Source of the DNA: Micromonospora inaquosa
Lineage (GTDB): Bacteria > Actinomycetota > Actinomycetes > Mycobacteriales > Micromonosporaceae
Assembly (NCBI RefSeq): GCF_003857055.1
Contig: NZ_QGSZ01000274.1
Coordinates: 1 to 63,345 of the forward strand
Length of the DNA: 63,345 nucleotides
Direction: 5' to 3'
A program made the translations under genes and the position numbers. A model generated the notes under the pieces. The model was not told where the DNA came from and did not search any database. It saw nothing but the letters and a program-made list of their open reading frames with translations. Positions within the stretch are counted from its first letter, which is position 1. Each line of letters opens with the position of its first letter. Positions 26,770 to 35,570 of the stretch are shown here, in pieces.

Positions 26770-27735
26770 ATGGCCCGGGCCCAGTTCAGCGCAGAGACCA
26801 GCGGCGGTGGCGCGTTCGTCCGTCAGCCGAACCGATTCACCGGTCGGGTCACCGCCGACTCGACCTCCCCACCCGGCGGCGGCCCGGACGAGCAGGACCG
26901 CTGGCCACTGGAGGCCGGCCGCTACCGGCTGATCTGGTGCCGCGCCTGCCCCTGGGCGCACCGGGCGAGGATCGTACGCGGCCTGCTCGGCCTGGACGAC
27001 GCGATCTCGCTGGGCACCGTCGACCCGATCCGGGACGAGCGGGGCTGGGCGTTCGCCCTCGACCCGGACGGCTTCGACCCGGTCCTCGGGGTGAGCTTCC
27101 TCTCCGAGGCGTACCTGGCCACCGACCCGGACTACACCGGCCGGGTGACCGTGCCGGCGCTCGTCGACACCCTGACCAGTCGGGTGGTCACCAACGACTA
27201 TCCGCAGCTCACCCTCGACTTCTCCACGCAGTGGCGGTCGCTGCACCGTGCGGGGGCACCGGATCTGTACCCGGTCGAGTTGCGCCCCGAGATGGACGCG
27301 CTGATGGCCGAGATCCACACCGACGTGAACAACGGCGTCTACCGGTGCGGGTTCGCCACCTCCCAGGAGGCGTACGACGAGGCGTTCGGTGCGCTCTTCG
27401 CCCGGCTGGACGCGCTCTCCGAGCGGCTGACCGGGCAGCGTTACCTGATGGGCGACGCGATCACCGAGGCGGACGTGCGGCTCTTCACCACGCTGGTCCG
27501 CTTCGACGCCGCGTACCACGGGCACTTCAAGTGCAACCGGAACAAGCTGACCGAGATGCCGGTGCTCTGGGCGTACGCCCGGGACCTGTTCCAGACCCAG
27601 GGTTTCGGGGAGACGGTGGACTTCGACCACATCAAGCGGCACTACTACGGCACGCACCGGGAGATCAACCCCACCGGCATCGTGCCACTCGGGCCGGACG
27701 AGTCCGGTTGGCGCACGCCGCACGGACGTGGCTGA
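26770..27735 (+). CDS. Glutathionyl-hydroquinone reductase-like (omega-class GST, YqjG family)
   Basis: The 321-residue protein has the thioredoxin-like active site WCRACPWAHRARIVRGLLG (residues about 56-74), VPALVDTLTSRVVTNDYPQ, the IHTDVNNGVYRCGFA segment and a C-terminal all-helical GST domain with DAITEADVRLFTTLVRFD. The CPWAHR motif marks the YqjG/ECM4 family, which reduces glutathionyl-hydroquinones. Actinobacteria lack glutathione, so the physiological thiol may be mycothiol; this is inference. The stop overlaps the next gene by eight bases. Confidence 0.9.
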   Translation: MARAQFSAETSGGGAFVRQPNRFTGRVTADSTSPPGGGPDEQDRWPLEAGRYRLIWCRACPWAHRARIVRGLLGLDDAISLGTVDPIRDERGWAFALDPDGFDPVLGVSFLSEAYLATDPDYTGRVTVPALVDTLTSRVVTNDYPQLTLDFSTQWRSLHRAGAPDLYPVELRPEMDALMAEIHTDVNNGVYRCGFATSQEAYDEAFGALFARLDALSERLTGQRYLMGDAITEADVRLFTTLVRFDAAYHGHFKCNRNKLTEMPVLWAYARDLFQTQGFGETVDFDHIKRHYYGTHREINPTGIVPLGPDESGWRTPHGRG

Positions 27736-28411
27736 GCCGGGTCGGCCCGCCGCCCCGACCGCGCCCACCGCGCGCGGGGACATCGCCCGCCGGGCCGCCG
27801 GGTCCGCCGCGGCCGGCTGCATCCTGGCCGGTGCGGTGGCGGTGACGCTCGCGGTGGTCGCCGGTCCCGGTCCGGGGTTCACCGGGTACGTCAGTGAGGC
27901 GGGCATCGCCGGCAGCGCCCACGCCGCGACGTACCGGATCGGGATCCTGGCCCTTGCCGGCGCGTTGCTGCTGATCGGCGTGGCGCTGCCCCCGGGGGTG
28001 TGGGCGGCGACTCCGGCGCTGCTCGCCACCGGGGCCGTGTTCACCGCCGTGTCCGGGGCGGTGACCTGCTCCGACGGCTGCCCGCTGCCCCCGTTCGAGC
28101 GGGCGACGACGGCGGACCTGGTGCACGGCGGCGCGAGCATCGCGGCGACCGCGGCGGTGGTCTTCGCCATGATCACGCTTACCGTCTCCGGGCCGGCCGG
28201 CCCGACGGTGCGTCGGCTGGCCGGCGGGGCCGCCGCGCTGGCCCTGCCGCTCTGCGCCACGGTGGGGCTGGCGATGCTCGTCATCGGCCGAGGCCCGGTG
28301 GTGGGGGTGCTCGAACGACTGATCCTCGCCCTCGCGGTGCTGTGGGGCCTGAGCACCGCCACCACGCTGGCCCTCTGTAAGGAGTCTCACGCCGTTGGGT
28401 CCTTCCGATAA
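27728..28411 (+). CDS. DUF998-like integral membrane protein
   Basis: The 227-residue protein starts at GTG 27728 inside the end of the GST-like gene. After a Pro/Ala-rich cytosolic leader it has about six transmembrane helices, for example AAGCILAGAVAVTLAVVAGP and RIGILALAGALLLIGVALPP. The GFTGYVSEAGIAGSAHAATYR loop between helices resembles DUF998 proteins. Function is unknown; the eight-base overlap suggests coupling to the upstream reductase. Confidence 0.7.
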   Translation: MAEPGRPAAPTAPTARGDIARRAAGSAAAGCILAGAVAVTLAVVAGPGPGFTGYVSEAGIAGSAHAATYRIGILALAGALLLIGVALPPGVWAATPALLATGAVFTAVSGAVTCSDGCPLPPFERATTADLVHGGASIAATAAVVFAMITLTVSGPAGPTVRRLAGGAAALALPLCATVGLAMLVIGRGPVVGVLERLILALAVLWGLSTATTLALCKESHAVGSFR

Positions 28412-28567
28412 ACGGAAATCGGCGTAACGTCGCTCAACGATGACCAACGTCTGGGGCCTCACTGTCCGCCTGTATGTCGATCTCCGACTGCAGGCCAGTG
28501 GCATCTGTCCGGGCTAGCCGCGTTTCTACGCCTGCCCCGATCGGACCGGACAATTGGATAGATCTTC

Positions 28568-29872
28568 ATGCCCTTCAGCCTGCGCAAAATTCCCTTCTCC
28601 GTGCAGATCCTGCTCGGCCTCGTGCTCGGCGTCGCGCTGGGCTTCCTGGCCCGCACCAACGACCTGAGCTGGCTGACCAGCACCCTGCACACCATCGGCA
28701 GCCTCTTCGTCCAACTGCTCAAGTTGGCGGTGCCGCCGCTGGTCTTCACCGCCATCGTGGTCAGCGTGGTCAGCCTGCGCGGCGTCGCCAACGCGGCCCG
28801 GCTCGCCCTCAGGACCCTGATGTGGTTCGGCATCACCGCGCTGATCGCGGTGAGCGTCGGCATCGGCCTTGGCCTGCTCACCAACCCGGGCAAGGGCGTG
28901 ACCCTCGACCTGGGTGGCGCCGCGGCGCCGAAGAAGACCGGCTCGTGGACCGACTTCCTCACCGGCATCGTGCCCACCAACCCGGTCGGCGCGTTCGTCG
29001 AGGGCAACGTCCTCCAGATCGTCTTCCTCGCCGTCGTCATCGGCGCCGCAGCCCTGCTGGTCGGCGAGGCCGCCGAACCGTTCGTCGCGCTCAACCGCTC
29101 CCTGCTGGAGATCGTCCAGAAGGCGCTCTGGTGGGTCATCCGACTCGCCCCGATCGGCACCCTCGGCCTGATCGGCAACGCCGTCGCCTCGTACGGCTGG
29201 GACCTGCTGGCCCCCCTCGCGAAGTTCACCACCGCCGTCTACGTCGGCTGCGCCATCGTGCTGTTCGTGGTCTACCCGCTGGTCCTGATCCTCGCCGGCC
29301 GCCTCAACCCCCTGCGCTTCTACGCCGGCGCCTGGCCGGCGATCGAGCTGGGCTTCGTGTCCCGCTCCTCGGTCGGCACCATGCCGGTGACCCAGCGCTC
29401 CGTCGAGCGACTCGGCGTGCCCCGCGAGTACGCCTCGTTCGCGGTGCCCTTCGGCGCCACCACGAAGATGGACGGCTGCGCCGCCATCTACCCGGCCCTC
29501 GCCGCGATCTTCGTGGCCCAGGTGTTCGGCGTGCACCTCGGCATCGGCGACTACCTGCTGATCGCCTTCGTCTCGGTGGTCGGCTCGGCGGCCACCGCCG
29601 GCCTGACCGGCGCGATCGTGATGCTCACCCTGACCCTCAGCACGCTGGGCCTGCCGCTGGCCGGCGCCGGCCTGCTGCTGGCCATCGACCCGATCCTGGA
29701 CATGATCCGCACCGCCACCAACGTCGCGGGTCAGGCACTGGTGCCGACAGTGGTCGCCGCCCGTGAGGGCATCCTCGACCGCGCCGCGTACGAGTCCGCC
29801 GGCCGGCGTGACCTGACCGAGCCGGAGCCGGTCGACGACACCCGCCCCACCCTCAGCCCCGTTCCTGCCTGA
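28568..29872 (+). CDS. Dicarboxylate/amino acid:cation symporter (DAACS family)
   Basis: The 434-residue transporter begins MPFSLRKIPFSVQILLGLVLG and has eight or more membrane segments. PLVFTAIVVSVVSLRGVANAAR, the serine-rich VSRSSVGTMPVTQRS re-entrant loop and PFGATTKMDGCAAIYPALAA are family signatures of GltP/SstT-type Na+ or H+ symporters for glutamate, C4-dicarboxylates or serine. The 156-bp upstream gap has only a weak ribosome binding site. A strong hairpin terminator follows the stop. Confidence 0.93.
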   Translation: MPFSLRKIPFSVQILLGLVLGVALGFLARTNDLSWLTSTLHTIGSLFVQLLKLAVPPLVFTAIVVSVVSLRGVANAARLALRTLMWFGITALIAVSVGIGLGLLTNPGKGVTLDLGGAAAPKKTGSWTDFLTGIVPTNPVGAFVEGNVLQIVFLAVVIGAAALLVGEAAEPFVALNRSLLEIVQKALWWVIRLAPIGTLGLIGNAVASYGWDLLAPLAKFTTAVYVGCAIVLFVVYPLVLILAGRLNPLRFYAGAWPAIELGFVSRSSVGTMPVTQRSVERLGVPREYASFAVPFGATTKMDGCAAIYPALAAIFVAQVFGVHLGIGDYLLIAFVSVVGSAATAGLTGAIVMLTLTLSTLGLPLAGAGLLLAIDPILDMIRTATNVAGQALVPTVVAAREGILDRAAYESAGRRDLTEPEPVDDTRPTLSPVPA

Positions 29873-29885
29873 TCGATTCACCAGT

Positions 29886-29923
29886 ACGACGACGGGCCCC
29901 TCTCCCCGGGGGCCCGTCGTCGT
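29886..29923 (+). terminator. Intrinsic hairpin terminator
   Basis: Fifteen-base arms (29886-29900 and 29909-29923) are perfectly complementary around an eight-base loop, immediately after the symporter stop. The stem is GC-rich with no U-tract, as usual in actinobacteria. It separates the symporter from the Old Yellow Enzyme gene. Confidence 0.75.
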
Positions 29924-29941
29924 GTCGGAGAGGATGACCCC

Positions 29942-31009
29942 ATGAGTTCCCTGTTCACTCCCCTGGCCCTGCGCGCGGTCACCCTGCCCAACCGGATCGC
30001 CATGGCACCCATGTGCCAGTACTCCGCCGGACCCGACGGTCTGCCCACCGACTGGCACCTGATCCACCTCGGCAGTCGCGCGGTCGGCGGCGCCGGCCTG
30101 GTGCTGACCGAGGCGACCGCCGTACTCCCCGAGGGCCGGATCAGCCCGCAGGACACCGGCCTCTGGTCGGGTGCGCACGTCGACGCCTGGCGGCCGGTGA
30201 CCGCGTTCGTCGCCGCCCACGGCGCGGTGCCCGCCGTGCAGCTCGCGCACGCCGGCTTCAAGGCCTCCACCTACCGGCCATGGGCGCCGGAGAACGGTGG
30301 CGTGCCGGACACCGAGGGCGGCTGGACGCCCGTCGCCCCCGGCGCGGAGCCGTTCACCGCCGGCTACCGGACGCCGACCAGCCTCGACGAGGCCGGCATC
30401 GCCGGTGTGGTCGAGGCGTTCGCGGCCGGAGCCGTTCGCGCGCTGGACGCCGGCTTCGCCGCCGTGGAGATCCACGCCGCCCACGGCTACCTTCTCAACG
30501 AGTTCCTCTCACCGCTGACCAATCACCGCACCGACGCGTACGGCGGCGACCGGGCCGCCCGGATGCGACTGACCCTGGAGGTGGCCCGCGCGGTGCGCGC
30601 CGCGGTCGGCGAGGACGTGCCGGTGCTGACCCGGATCTCCGCCACCGACTGGGTCGAGGGCGGCTGGACGATCGACGACAGCGTGGTGCTCGCGGGTGAG
30701 CTGGCCGGCATCGGCGTCGACCTGGTCGACGCGTCCTCCGGCGGGGTGAGCGTGGACCAGCGCATCCCGCTCGGCCCCGGCTACCAGGTGCCGCTGGCCG
30801 CCCAGATCCGCCGCGAGGCCGGCGTGCCGACCGGCGCGGTGGGCCTGATCGTGGAGCCTGAGCACGCCGAGCAGATCGTCGCCAGCGGCGAAGCCGACCT
30901 GGTGCTGCTGGGCCGGGAGTTGCTGCGCGACCCGTACTGGCCGCGCCGGGCCGCCGCGAAGCTCGGCGTCGCGTACTCCGGGCCCGCGCAGTACGCCCGC
31001 GCCGCCTGA
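29942..31009 (+). CDS. NADH:flavin oxidoreductase/Old Yellow Enzyme family (YqjM-like)
   Basis: The 355-residue FMN enzyme starts MSSLFTPLALRAVTLPNRIAM behind a GGAGAGG site. It has APMCQYSAGPDGLPTDWHL with the Cys of the thermophilic-like OYE group, HAAHGYLLNEFLSPLTN with the paired residues that bind the carbonyl, and the FMN-phosphate region EADLVLLGRELLRDPYWP. Such enzymes reduce activated C=C bonds with NADPH. The substrate is unknown and the neighbours do not constrain it. Confidence 0.93.
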   Translation: MSSLFTPLALRAVTLPNRIAMAPMCQYSAGPDGLPTDWHLIHLGSRAVGGAGLVLTEATAVLPEGRISPQDTGLWSGAHVDAWRPVTAFVAAHGAVPAVQLAHAGFKASTYRPWAPENGGVPDTEGGWTPVAPGAEPFTAGYRTPTSLDEAGIAGVVEAFAAGAVRALDAGFAAVEIHAAHGYLLNEFLSPLTNHRTDAYGGDRAARMRLTLEVARAVRAAVGEDVPVLTRISATDWVEGGWTIDDSVVLAGELAGIGVDLVDASSGGVSVDQRIPLGPGYQVPLAAQIRREAGVPTGAVGLIVEPEHAEQIVASGEADLVLLGRELLRDPYWPRRAAAKLGVAYSGPAQYARAA

Positions 31010-31057
31010 TCCCCGCCCGGTCGGGCGGCCGCGGGTCAGCGGCCGCCCGACCGTGGG

Positions 31058-34000
31058 TCAACCGGCCAGGTGCGACCAGTCGCCCTCCAGGTCCTGCCAG
31101 CTGCCCTGGGCGGCCACCGTGCCGCCGAGCAGCACCACCACGTGGTCGGCCCGGACCAACGCGGCGCGCTTCGCGGTCGAGCCGACCACTGTCACCCCGT
31201 GGCCGCGCAACGCCTGCCACAGCGCCAGCTCGGTGGTGACGTCCAGCGCCGACGACACGTCGTCGGCGACCAGCAGTTCGGTACGCGGTGCCAGCGCCCG
31301 GGCCAGCGCCAACCGCTGCAACTGCCCGCCGGAGAGCCGGGTGCCCTTGTGCCCGATGAGCAGGCCCAACCCACCACCGGCGGCGGCCAGGTCATGGTCG
31401 AGCTGGGCGGTGCTGACCGCCCCGGCCGCGTCCACCTGGTGCCCGAGGGCGATGTTGTCGGCCACCGTGCCGGACAGCACCCGGGGCAACTGACCGACGT
31501 AGCCGACCTGGTTGGGGCGCAGGAACAGCTCCGGCTCGGTGACCGGGTCACCGTTCCAGGCCAGCTCGCCGGTGTGGTGCACGATCCCGGCCAACCCCCG
31601 CAGCAACGACGACTTGCCCGACCCCACCGGCCCGACGACCAGCACCAACTGCCCCCGCTGCACGGTCAGGTCCACGTCGCGGACGGCCACCGTACCGTCG
31701 GAGTGCACCACCCCGAAGCGGCGCAGCTCCAGCCGGCGCAGCGGATGCCGGGGCGGCATGGTCGGCGCGGGCGCCGTCCCGGCGGTCAGGTCGACCTCCG
31801 GCACCCCCGCCGAGTACGCGCTCACCCCGGCCATCGCCACAGTGCGCCGGGTCCAGACCCGCGCCGATGGCAGCTGCGAGATCAACGATGCTGTGGTCCA
31901 GGCGAACCAGCGCGCCGCGCCCAACGTGGAGACGGCCACCAGCACCGCCCCGGCGGAAAGCGAACCGTTCAGGTAGAGCGCCCAGGCACCGATCGGCAAC
32001 AGCCCGCTGGCCATCGACGGCGTGGAACGTGCCCACACCTGCACCGAAATCTCCCGCCGCTGCCGGTCGCTGCGCAGCACGTCCAGGCCCGCCAGGTGAC
32101 GCAGCACCGCCGTGGTCGCGCCGGCGAGCTTCACCGTCCGCGCCGCGGAGAGCGCGGAGACCAGCGCCGTCGCGAACGCGGCCCGTGCCGCCACCGTCGC
32201 CCGGGCCGCCCGTTCCAGTTTCGGCCCGAACAACGTCGCGGCCAGCCCGGAGACGACCATCGTGCCGAGGAAGAACAGCCCGGGTACGACGCTGCCGGTG
32301 ACCGCCGTCATGGCGACCACGAGCACCAGCGCGACGGTCTGATCCAGCACGTTGTCGGCGAGCTGGACCACCCGCTCGGTGTCCCCACCCTGCGCCACCA
32401 CCTCCGCGGGGGTGTGTGAGCTGACCCGACGCGGCCCGGTCTGGCCGTGCACCAGGCGAAGGCCGATCCGCAGCATCTGTCGCACCCACCACTGCGGGAA
32501 CCAGACATGGGTGTAAAACGGCAGCGGCAGGGTGACCAGCAGCCCGGCGACGATCCCCACCGCCGGCAGGTACGGGTTGCCGGTCCCGTCGACCACGTCC
32601 GCCCAGAGCCAGGGCAGCACCGGGCCGTCCAGCCCGAGCAGGCTGAGGCCGAGGAACAGCACGATCGCCGCCGCGCCGTACCGGGGATCGTTCGTGCAGA
32701 GCCGCAAGATCTCCCGCAGCGTCCGGGCCCGTGGCACCGGCGGCAGTGGCGGCGGGTCGGCCCGGGTCGACCCGACCGGCGCAACCTGCTCGACCGGGGC
32801 CGGCTCCGGCCCGACCGGCGCGACCGGCTCGACCTGGGCGGGCGCCGGCTCGCTCGGCCAGACGTCGGACGGGCCGGGGCCGACCAGCAGGTCGGTGCCG
32901 ACGCCGGCGCGACCCGCCGGCACCACCGTGGCGTACGCGGCGGCGTGGCTGGTCGCCAACAGTTCGGCGAAGCGCGTCGACGTCTCCAGTGGACCGGCCT
33001 CGACCACCGCGCCGTCGGCCAGGACAACCACCTCGTCACAGCGGCGCACCGAGGAGAGCCGGTGCGCGATGACGATGCCGATCCGGTCGCGAAGCAGCCG
33101 TTCGGTGGCCCGCTGCACCCGCGCCTCGGTGACCGGGTCCAGACGCGCGGTGGCCTCGTCGAGGATCACCACGTGCGGCTCCCGGACCAGGATCCGGGCG
33201 AACGCCACCAACTGCTCCTGACCGGCGGAGAGCACGTGCCCGCCCTCCCCCAACCGGGTCGCCAACCCGTCCGGCAGCTCAGCGATCCAACCGGCCAGGC
33301 CCAACTCGTCGAGCGCCCGAGCCGCCGCGTCGAGCAGCTCCGGGTCGAAGAGCGCGACGTTCTCGGCGAGCGTGCCGGCCAGGATCTCGGTGCGCTGCGG
33401 CACCAGCGCCACCCAGCGGCGCAACTGCTCGACGTCGAGGTCACACAGGTCGGTGCCGCCGAGGAAAACCGTGCCCGGCGGCACGTCGACCGCCCGGGTG
33501 AGCACCTTCGCCAGCGTCGACTTGCCCGAACCGGTCCGTCCGATCAGCGCGTACGAGCGACCACGGGCGAAGGTGAGGCTGAGCCCCCGCAGCGCGGCCC
33601 CCCGGTCACTTTCCCCGTACCCGAATGTCAGGTCCCGAATGCGCAGGTCACCCTCGCTCGGGCTGGCCCCGCCGACCGGTTCCTGCCGGGCCTTGTAGAG
33701 CAACTGCACCCGCGCCCACGCGCCGAGCGCCTCCTGAATCTCCGGCACCATCCGGCTGACGTGTTCCGCGGTCGCCCCGAACGCCAGGGCGAGCAGCCAG
33801 ATCGCGGTGAGCCGGGCGGCATCGATCCGATCGGTGGCCAACGCCCACGCCCCGCCGAGCACCACAGCGCCGATACCAGCCCGGATCGTCGCGGTGGCCA
33901 CCGTCGCCACCCGGGCGGACAGCACCCACACCACCCCGCCCCGGGACAGCACGGCAGCGGCCCGCCGGGCGTACAACCGCAGCACGTACGGACGAGCCAA

Positions 34001-34600
34001 ACTGGTGCGCACGTCATCCTGACCGTGCACCGCCTCCTCCATCACGGCGGCCAGGTCGGACCACGCCTCCTCCTCGGCCATCCGCGCCGGGCCGATCCGT
34101 GCCGTGGGCCGGCGCAATCCGATCGCGAGCACCACCGTGAGCAGCAGCATCGCGATCCCGGCCGGCCACCACACGAACAGCGCCACCACCATCGACAACA
34201 GGCCGACGCAGAGGCCCTGAGCGAGCCGGGTGCCCTGGTTACGAACCGCCGACGCCACCTGATAGACGTCCCCGTCGATGCGGTCCAGCAGCTCGCCCAC
34301 CGGGGTGGTCTCAAGGGTGGGCAGGTCCTGGCCAAAAGCGACCCGACAGAGCCGGCGACGCACGTCGGCGGACCAGTCGGCGGTCAGGCCGGCCATCAGC
34401 AGACTCACCGCGAGGTCGCTGAGAACCACGACGACCAGGGCCGCAGCCAGGACGGCGAAGAAGCCCGCCGAACGATGCACCAGCACCGCGCCGGCCAGCG
34501 CCGACGCGCCCGCCTGCCCCGCAGCGCCCAAAACGATCAGAACGGCCACGATCGTCATACGGCGGGTCGAGGTGCCCCACAGATCACGGAGCAGGCGCAT
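31058..34600 (-). CDS. Fused tandem ABC exporter (TMD-NBD-TMD-NBD)
   Basis: The 1180-residue protein is two half-transporters in one chain. The first has six helices, Walker A GRTGSGKST (near 360), signature LSAGQEQLVAFARI (near 460), Walker B VVILDEATARLD and H-loop IAHRLSSV. A Pro/Val-rich linker (EPVAPVGPEP-type repeats) leads to the second half: Walker A GPVGSGKSS (near 992), signature LSGGQLQRLALARA (near 1090), Walker B LLVADDVSSALD and GSTAKRAAL in place of the H-loop His. One ATP site is thus canonical and the other degenerate. The ATG at 34600 has a GGAGG site. The substrate is unknown. Confidence 0.93.
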   Translation of the reverse strand: MRLLRDLWGTSTRRMTIVAVLIVLGAAGQAGASALAGAVLVHRSAGFFAVLAAALVVVVLSDLAVSLLMAGLTADWSADVRRRLCRVAFGQDLPTLETTPVGELLDRIDGDVYQVASAVRNQGTRLAQGLCVGLLSMVVALFVWWPAGIAMLLLTVVLAIGLRRPTARIGPARMAEEEAWSDLAAVMEEAVHGQDDVRTSLARPYVLRLYARRAAAVLSRGGVVWVLSARVATVATATIRAGIGAVVLGGAWALATDRIDAARLTAIWLLALAFGATAEHVSRMVPEIQEALGAWARVQLLYKARQEPVGGASPSEGDLRIRDLTFGYGESDRGAALRGLSLTFARGRSYALIGRTGSGKSTLAKVLTRAVDVPPGTVFLGGTDLCDLDVEQLRRWVALVPQRTEILAGTLAENVALFDPELLDAAARALDELGLAGWIAELPDGLATRLGEGGHVLSAGQEQLVAFARILVREPHVVILDEATARLDPVTEARVQRATERLLRDRIGIVIAHRLSSVRRCDEVVVLADGAVVEAGPLETSTRFAELLATSHAAAYATVVPAGRAGVGTDLLVGPGPSDVWPSEPAPAQVEPVAPVGPEPAPVEQVAPVGSTRADPPPLPPVPRARTLREILRLCTNDPRYGAAAIVLFLGLSLLGLDGPVLPWLWADVVDGTGNPYLPAVGIVAGLLVTLPLPFYTHVWFPQWWVRQMLRIGLRLVHGQTGPRRVSSHTPAEVVAQGGDTERVVQLADNVLDQTVALVLVVAMTAVTGSVVPGLFFLGTMVVSGLAATLFGPKLERAARATVAARAAFATALVSALSAARTVKLAGATTAVLRHLAGLDVLRSDRQRREISVQVWARSTPSMASGLLPIGAWALYLNGSLSAGAVLVAVSTLGAARWFAWTTASLISQLPSARVWTRRTVAMAGVSAYSAGVPEVDLTAGTAPAPTMPPRHPLRRLELRRFGVVHSDGTVAVRDVDLTVQRGQLVLVVGPVGSGKSSLLRGLAGIVHHTGELAWNGDPVTEPELFLRPNQVGYVGQLPRVLSGTVADNIALGHQVDAAGAVSTAQLDHDLAAAGGGLGLLIGHKGTRLSGGQLQRLALARALAPRTELLVADDVSSALDVTTELALWQALRGHGVTVVGSTAKRAALVRADHVVVLLGGTVAAQGSWQDLEGDWSHLAG

Positions 34601-34708
34601 GGAAAGTCCTCCGGGACGTGGGTGGCTGAGACCTCAGCCTGCCGGCACCAACCCGTCAACTCAACCGATTTTCCGGCCCTGAGCAGGGCCTCCGTCCGTT
34701 CAGACGGC

Positions 34709-34904
34709 CCCAGCGACCACCGTTCTCGATGCCGTGGCCACGTCGCGCCAGCCCCTGATCAACTAGACGCGCGGCACGCGCAGCGGTTCTCGAGTCAGAG
34801 GCGTGCCCCGGCGACCACCGTTCTCGATGCCGTGGCCACGTCGCGCCAGCCCTTGATCAACCAGACCGTGGCACCGCGCCCGCGATTCTCGGGTCAGAGG
34901 CGGC
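34709..34904. repeat. 98-bp imperfect tandem duplication
   Basis: Two adjacent copies (34709-34806 and 34807-34904) share GCGACCACCGTTCTCGATGC and the following ACGTCGCGCCAGCCC/TTGATCAAC segment, ending in TTCTCG(A/G)GTCAGAGGCG. No ORF of interest is encoded. The stretch lies in the 970-bp non-coding region between the ABC exporter and the lysozyme-like gene. Confidence 0.8.
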
Positions 34905-35012
34905 CTCGCCCGAACGGTGCCTGCCGCGCTGCGGGTTTGCCACCGAAACCCACCGACGGTGGCCCTCTTGTCTGGTTTGCCCGATCCGTGCGACCCGACC
35001 GGTCCGTGATCG

Positions 35013-35077
35013 ACTCGGGTTTCATAAACTCGCGGTGTCCGGGCGTCCGGGACACCCCGTTTTCCGCGAACCCGAGT
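35013..35077. other. Nested inverted repeat (possible structured RNA or cruciform)
   Basis: ACTCGGGTT (35013-35021) pairs with AACCCGAGT (35069-35077), and inside them GGTGTCC (35034-35040) pairs with GGACACC (35050-35056). The flanks contain TCGCGG/CCGCGA that could extend the inner stem. The element lies upstream of the triple promoter; no family is recognised. Confidence 0.45.
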
Positions 35078-35182
35078 GGATCACCGGGTGAGGCCGGATT
35101 CGATGCTGCTGGGTCGGGGTTGGGTGGGTGTTTTGTCCGGCAGTGGGTGTATGTGGGGTGTGATCGGCTGCACCCGGGGGCC

Positions 35183-35208
35183 GGAATCATGGCCGGGCCG
35201 GGGTCGTT
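35183..35208 (+). promoter_or_regulatory. ECF-sigma-type promoter, copy 1 (GGAAT-N18-GTT)
   Basis: GGAAT at 35183-35187 is followed after exactly 18 bp by GTT at 35206-35208 (context CGTTACA). This matches the SigR/SigH-type ECF consensus GGGAAT-N18/19-GTT. It is the first of three copies with a 90-bp period. Confidence 0.55.
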
Positions 35209-35272
35209 ACATACCCTGACGATCGCAGCACCACCGACCCGCCGCCCGCCGCGCAGGCTGGTCGCGCAGGTC

Positions 35273-35298
35273 GGAATGCCAGGCTCCGCCCGGCCGTT
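35273..35298 (+). promoter_or_regulatory. ECF-sigma-type promoter, copy 2 (GGAAT-N18-GTT)
   Basis: GGAAT at 35273-35277 and GTT at 35296-35298 are 18 bp apart, in the same CGGAAT and CGTTACA context as copy 1, which lies exactly 90 bp upstream. The sequence between the copies has diverged, so the two boxes appear to be selectively kept. Confidence 0.55.
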
Positions 35299-35362
35299 AC
35301 AGTCCCCACGACCGACCGCAGGCACCGCCTTGATGAGGGCGCCCGGCGGGTGGGCCACCCTC

Positions 35363-35388
35363 GGAATGACCCCGGCCCCCCGGTCGTT
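35363..35388 (+). promoter_or_regulatory. ECF-sigma-type promoter, copy 3 (GGAAT-N18-GTT)
   Basis: GGAAT at 35363-35367 and GTT at 35386-35388 complete the series. A transcript starting just after this promoter would have a leader of about 175 nucleotides before the lysozyme-like gene at 35571. That leader includes a GACGCC/GGCGTC hairpin near 35440 but no riboswitch that I recognise. Confidence 0.55.
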
Positions 35389-35570
35389 ACACATGGACCC
35401 GGCGCCCGCGAGCACCCCGCCCGTGAAGTCGCCGACCGACGCCCGTAGGCGTCACCCCCCGAAGACTTTCCCCTTTGTTTGTGCAGCGCCGGACGAGGTG
35501 CTCACACCCGTGGCTGTCGTTCCCCCCGATCGGCACAGCGGGTGTCCTACCCCCGAAGGAGCTACCCCTC

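Noticed and set aside
34894..35415. A 173-codon minus-strand ORF with three 30-residue CN-x5-IP repeats
   Set aside because: The apparent protein repeat is the 90-bp periodic promoter element read in a frame because 90 is divisible by three. There is no ribosome binding site, and codon use and homology do not support a gene.
35300..35570. A c-di-AMP (ydaO-type) riboswitch in the leader of the lysozyme-like gene
   Set aside because: Such riboswitches precede many actinobacterial cell-wall hydrolases, and a CGTAGGCG stretch is present near 35446, but the GGGGAACC and GGGUGAAUCC core elements are not seen. A covariance search with the Rfam ydaO model would decide.
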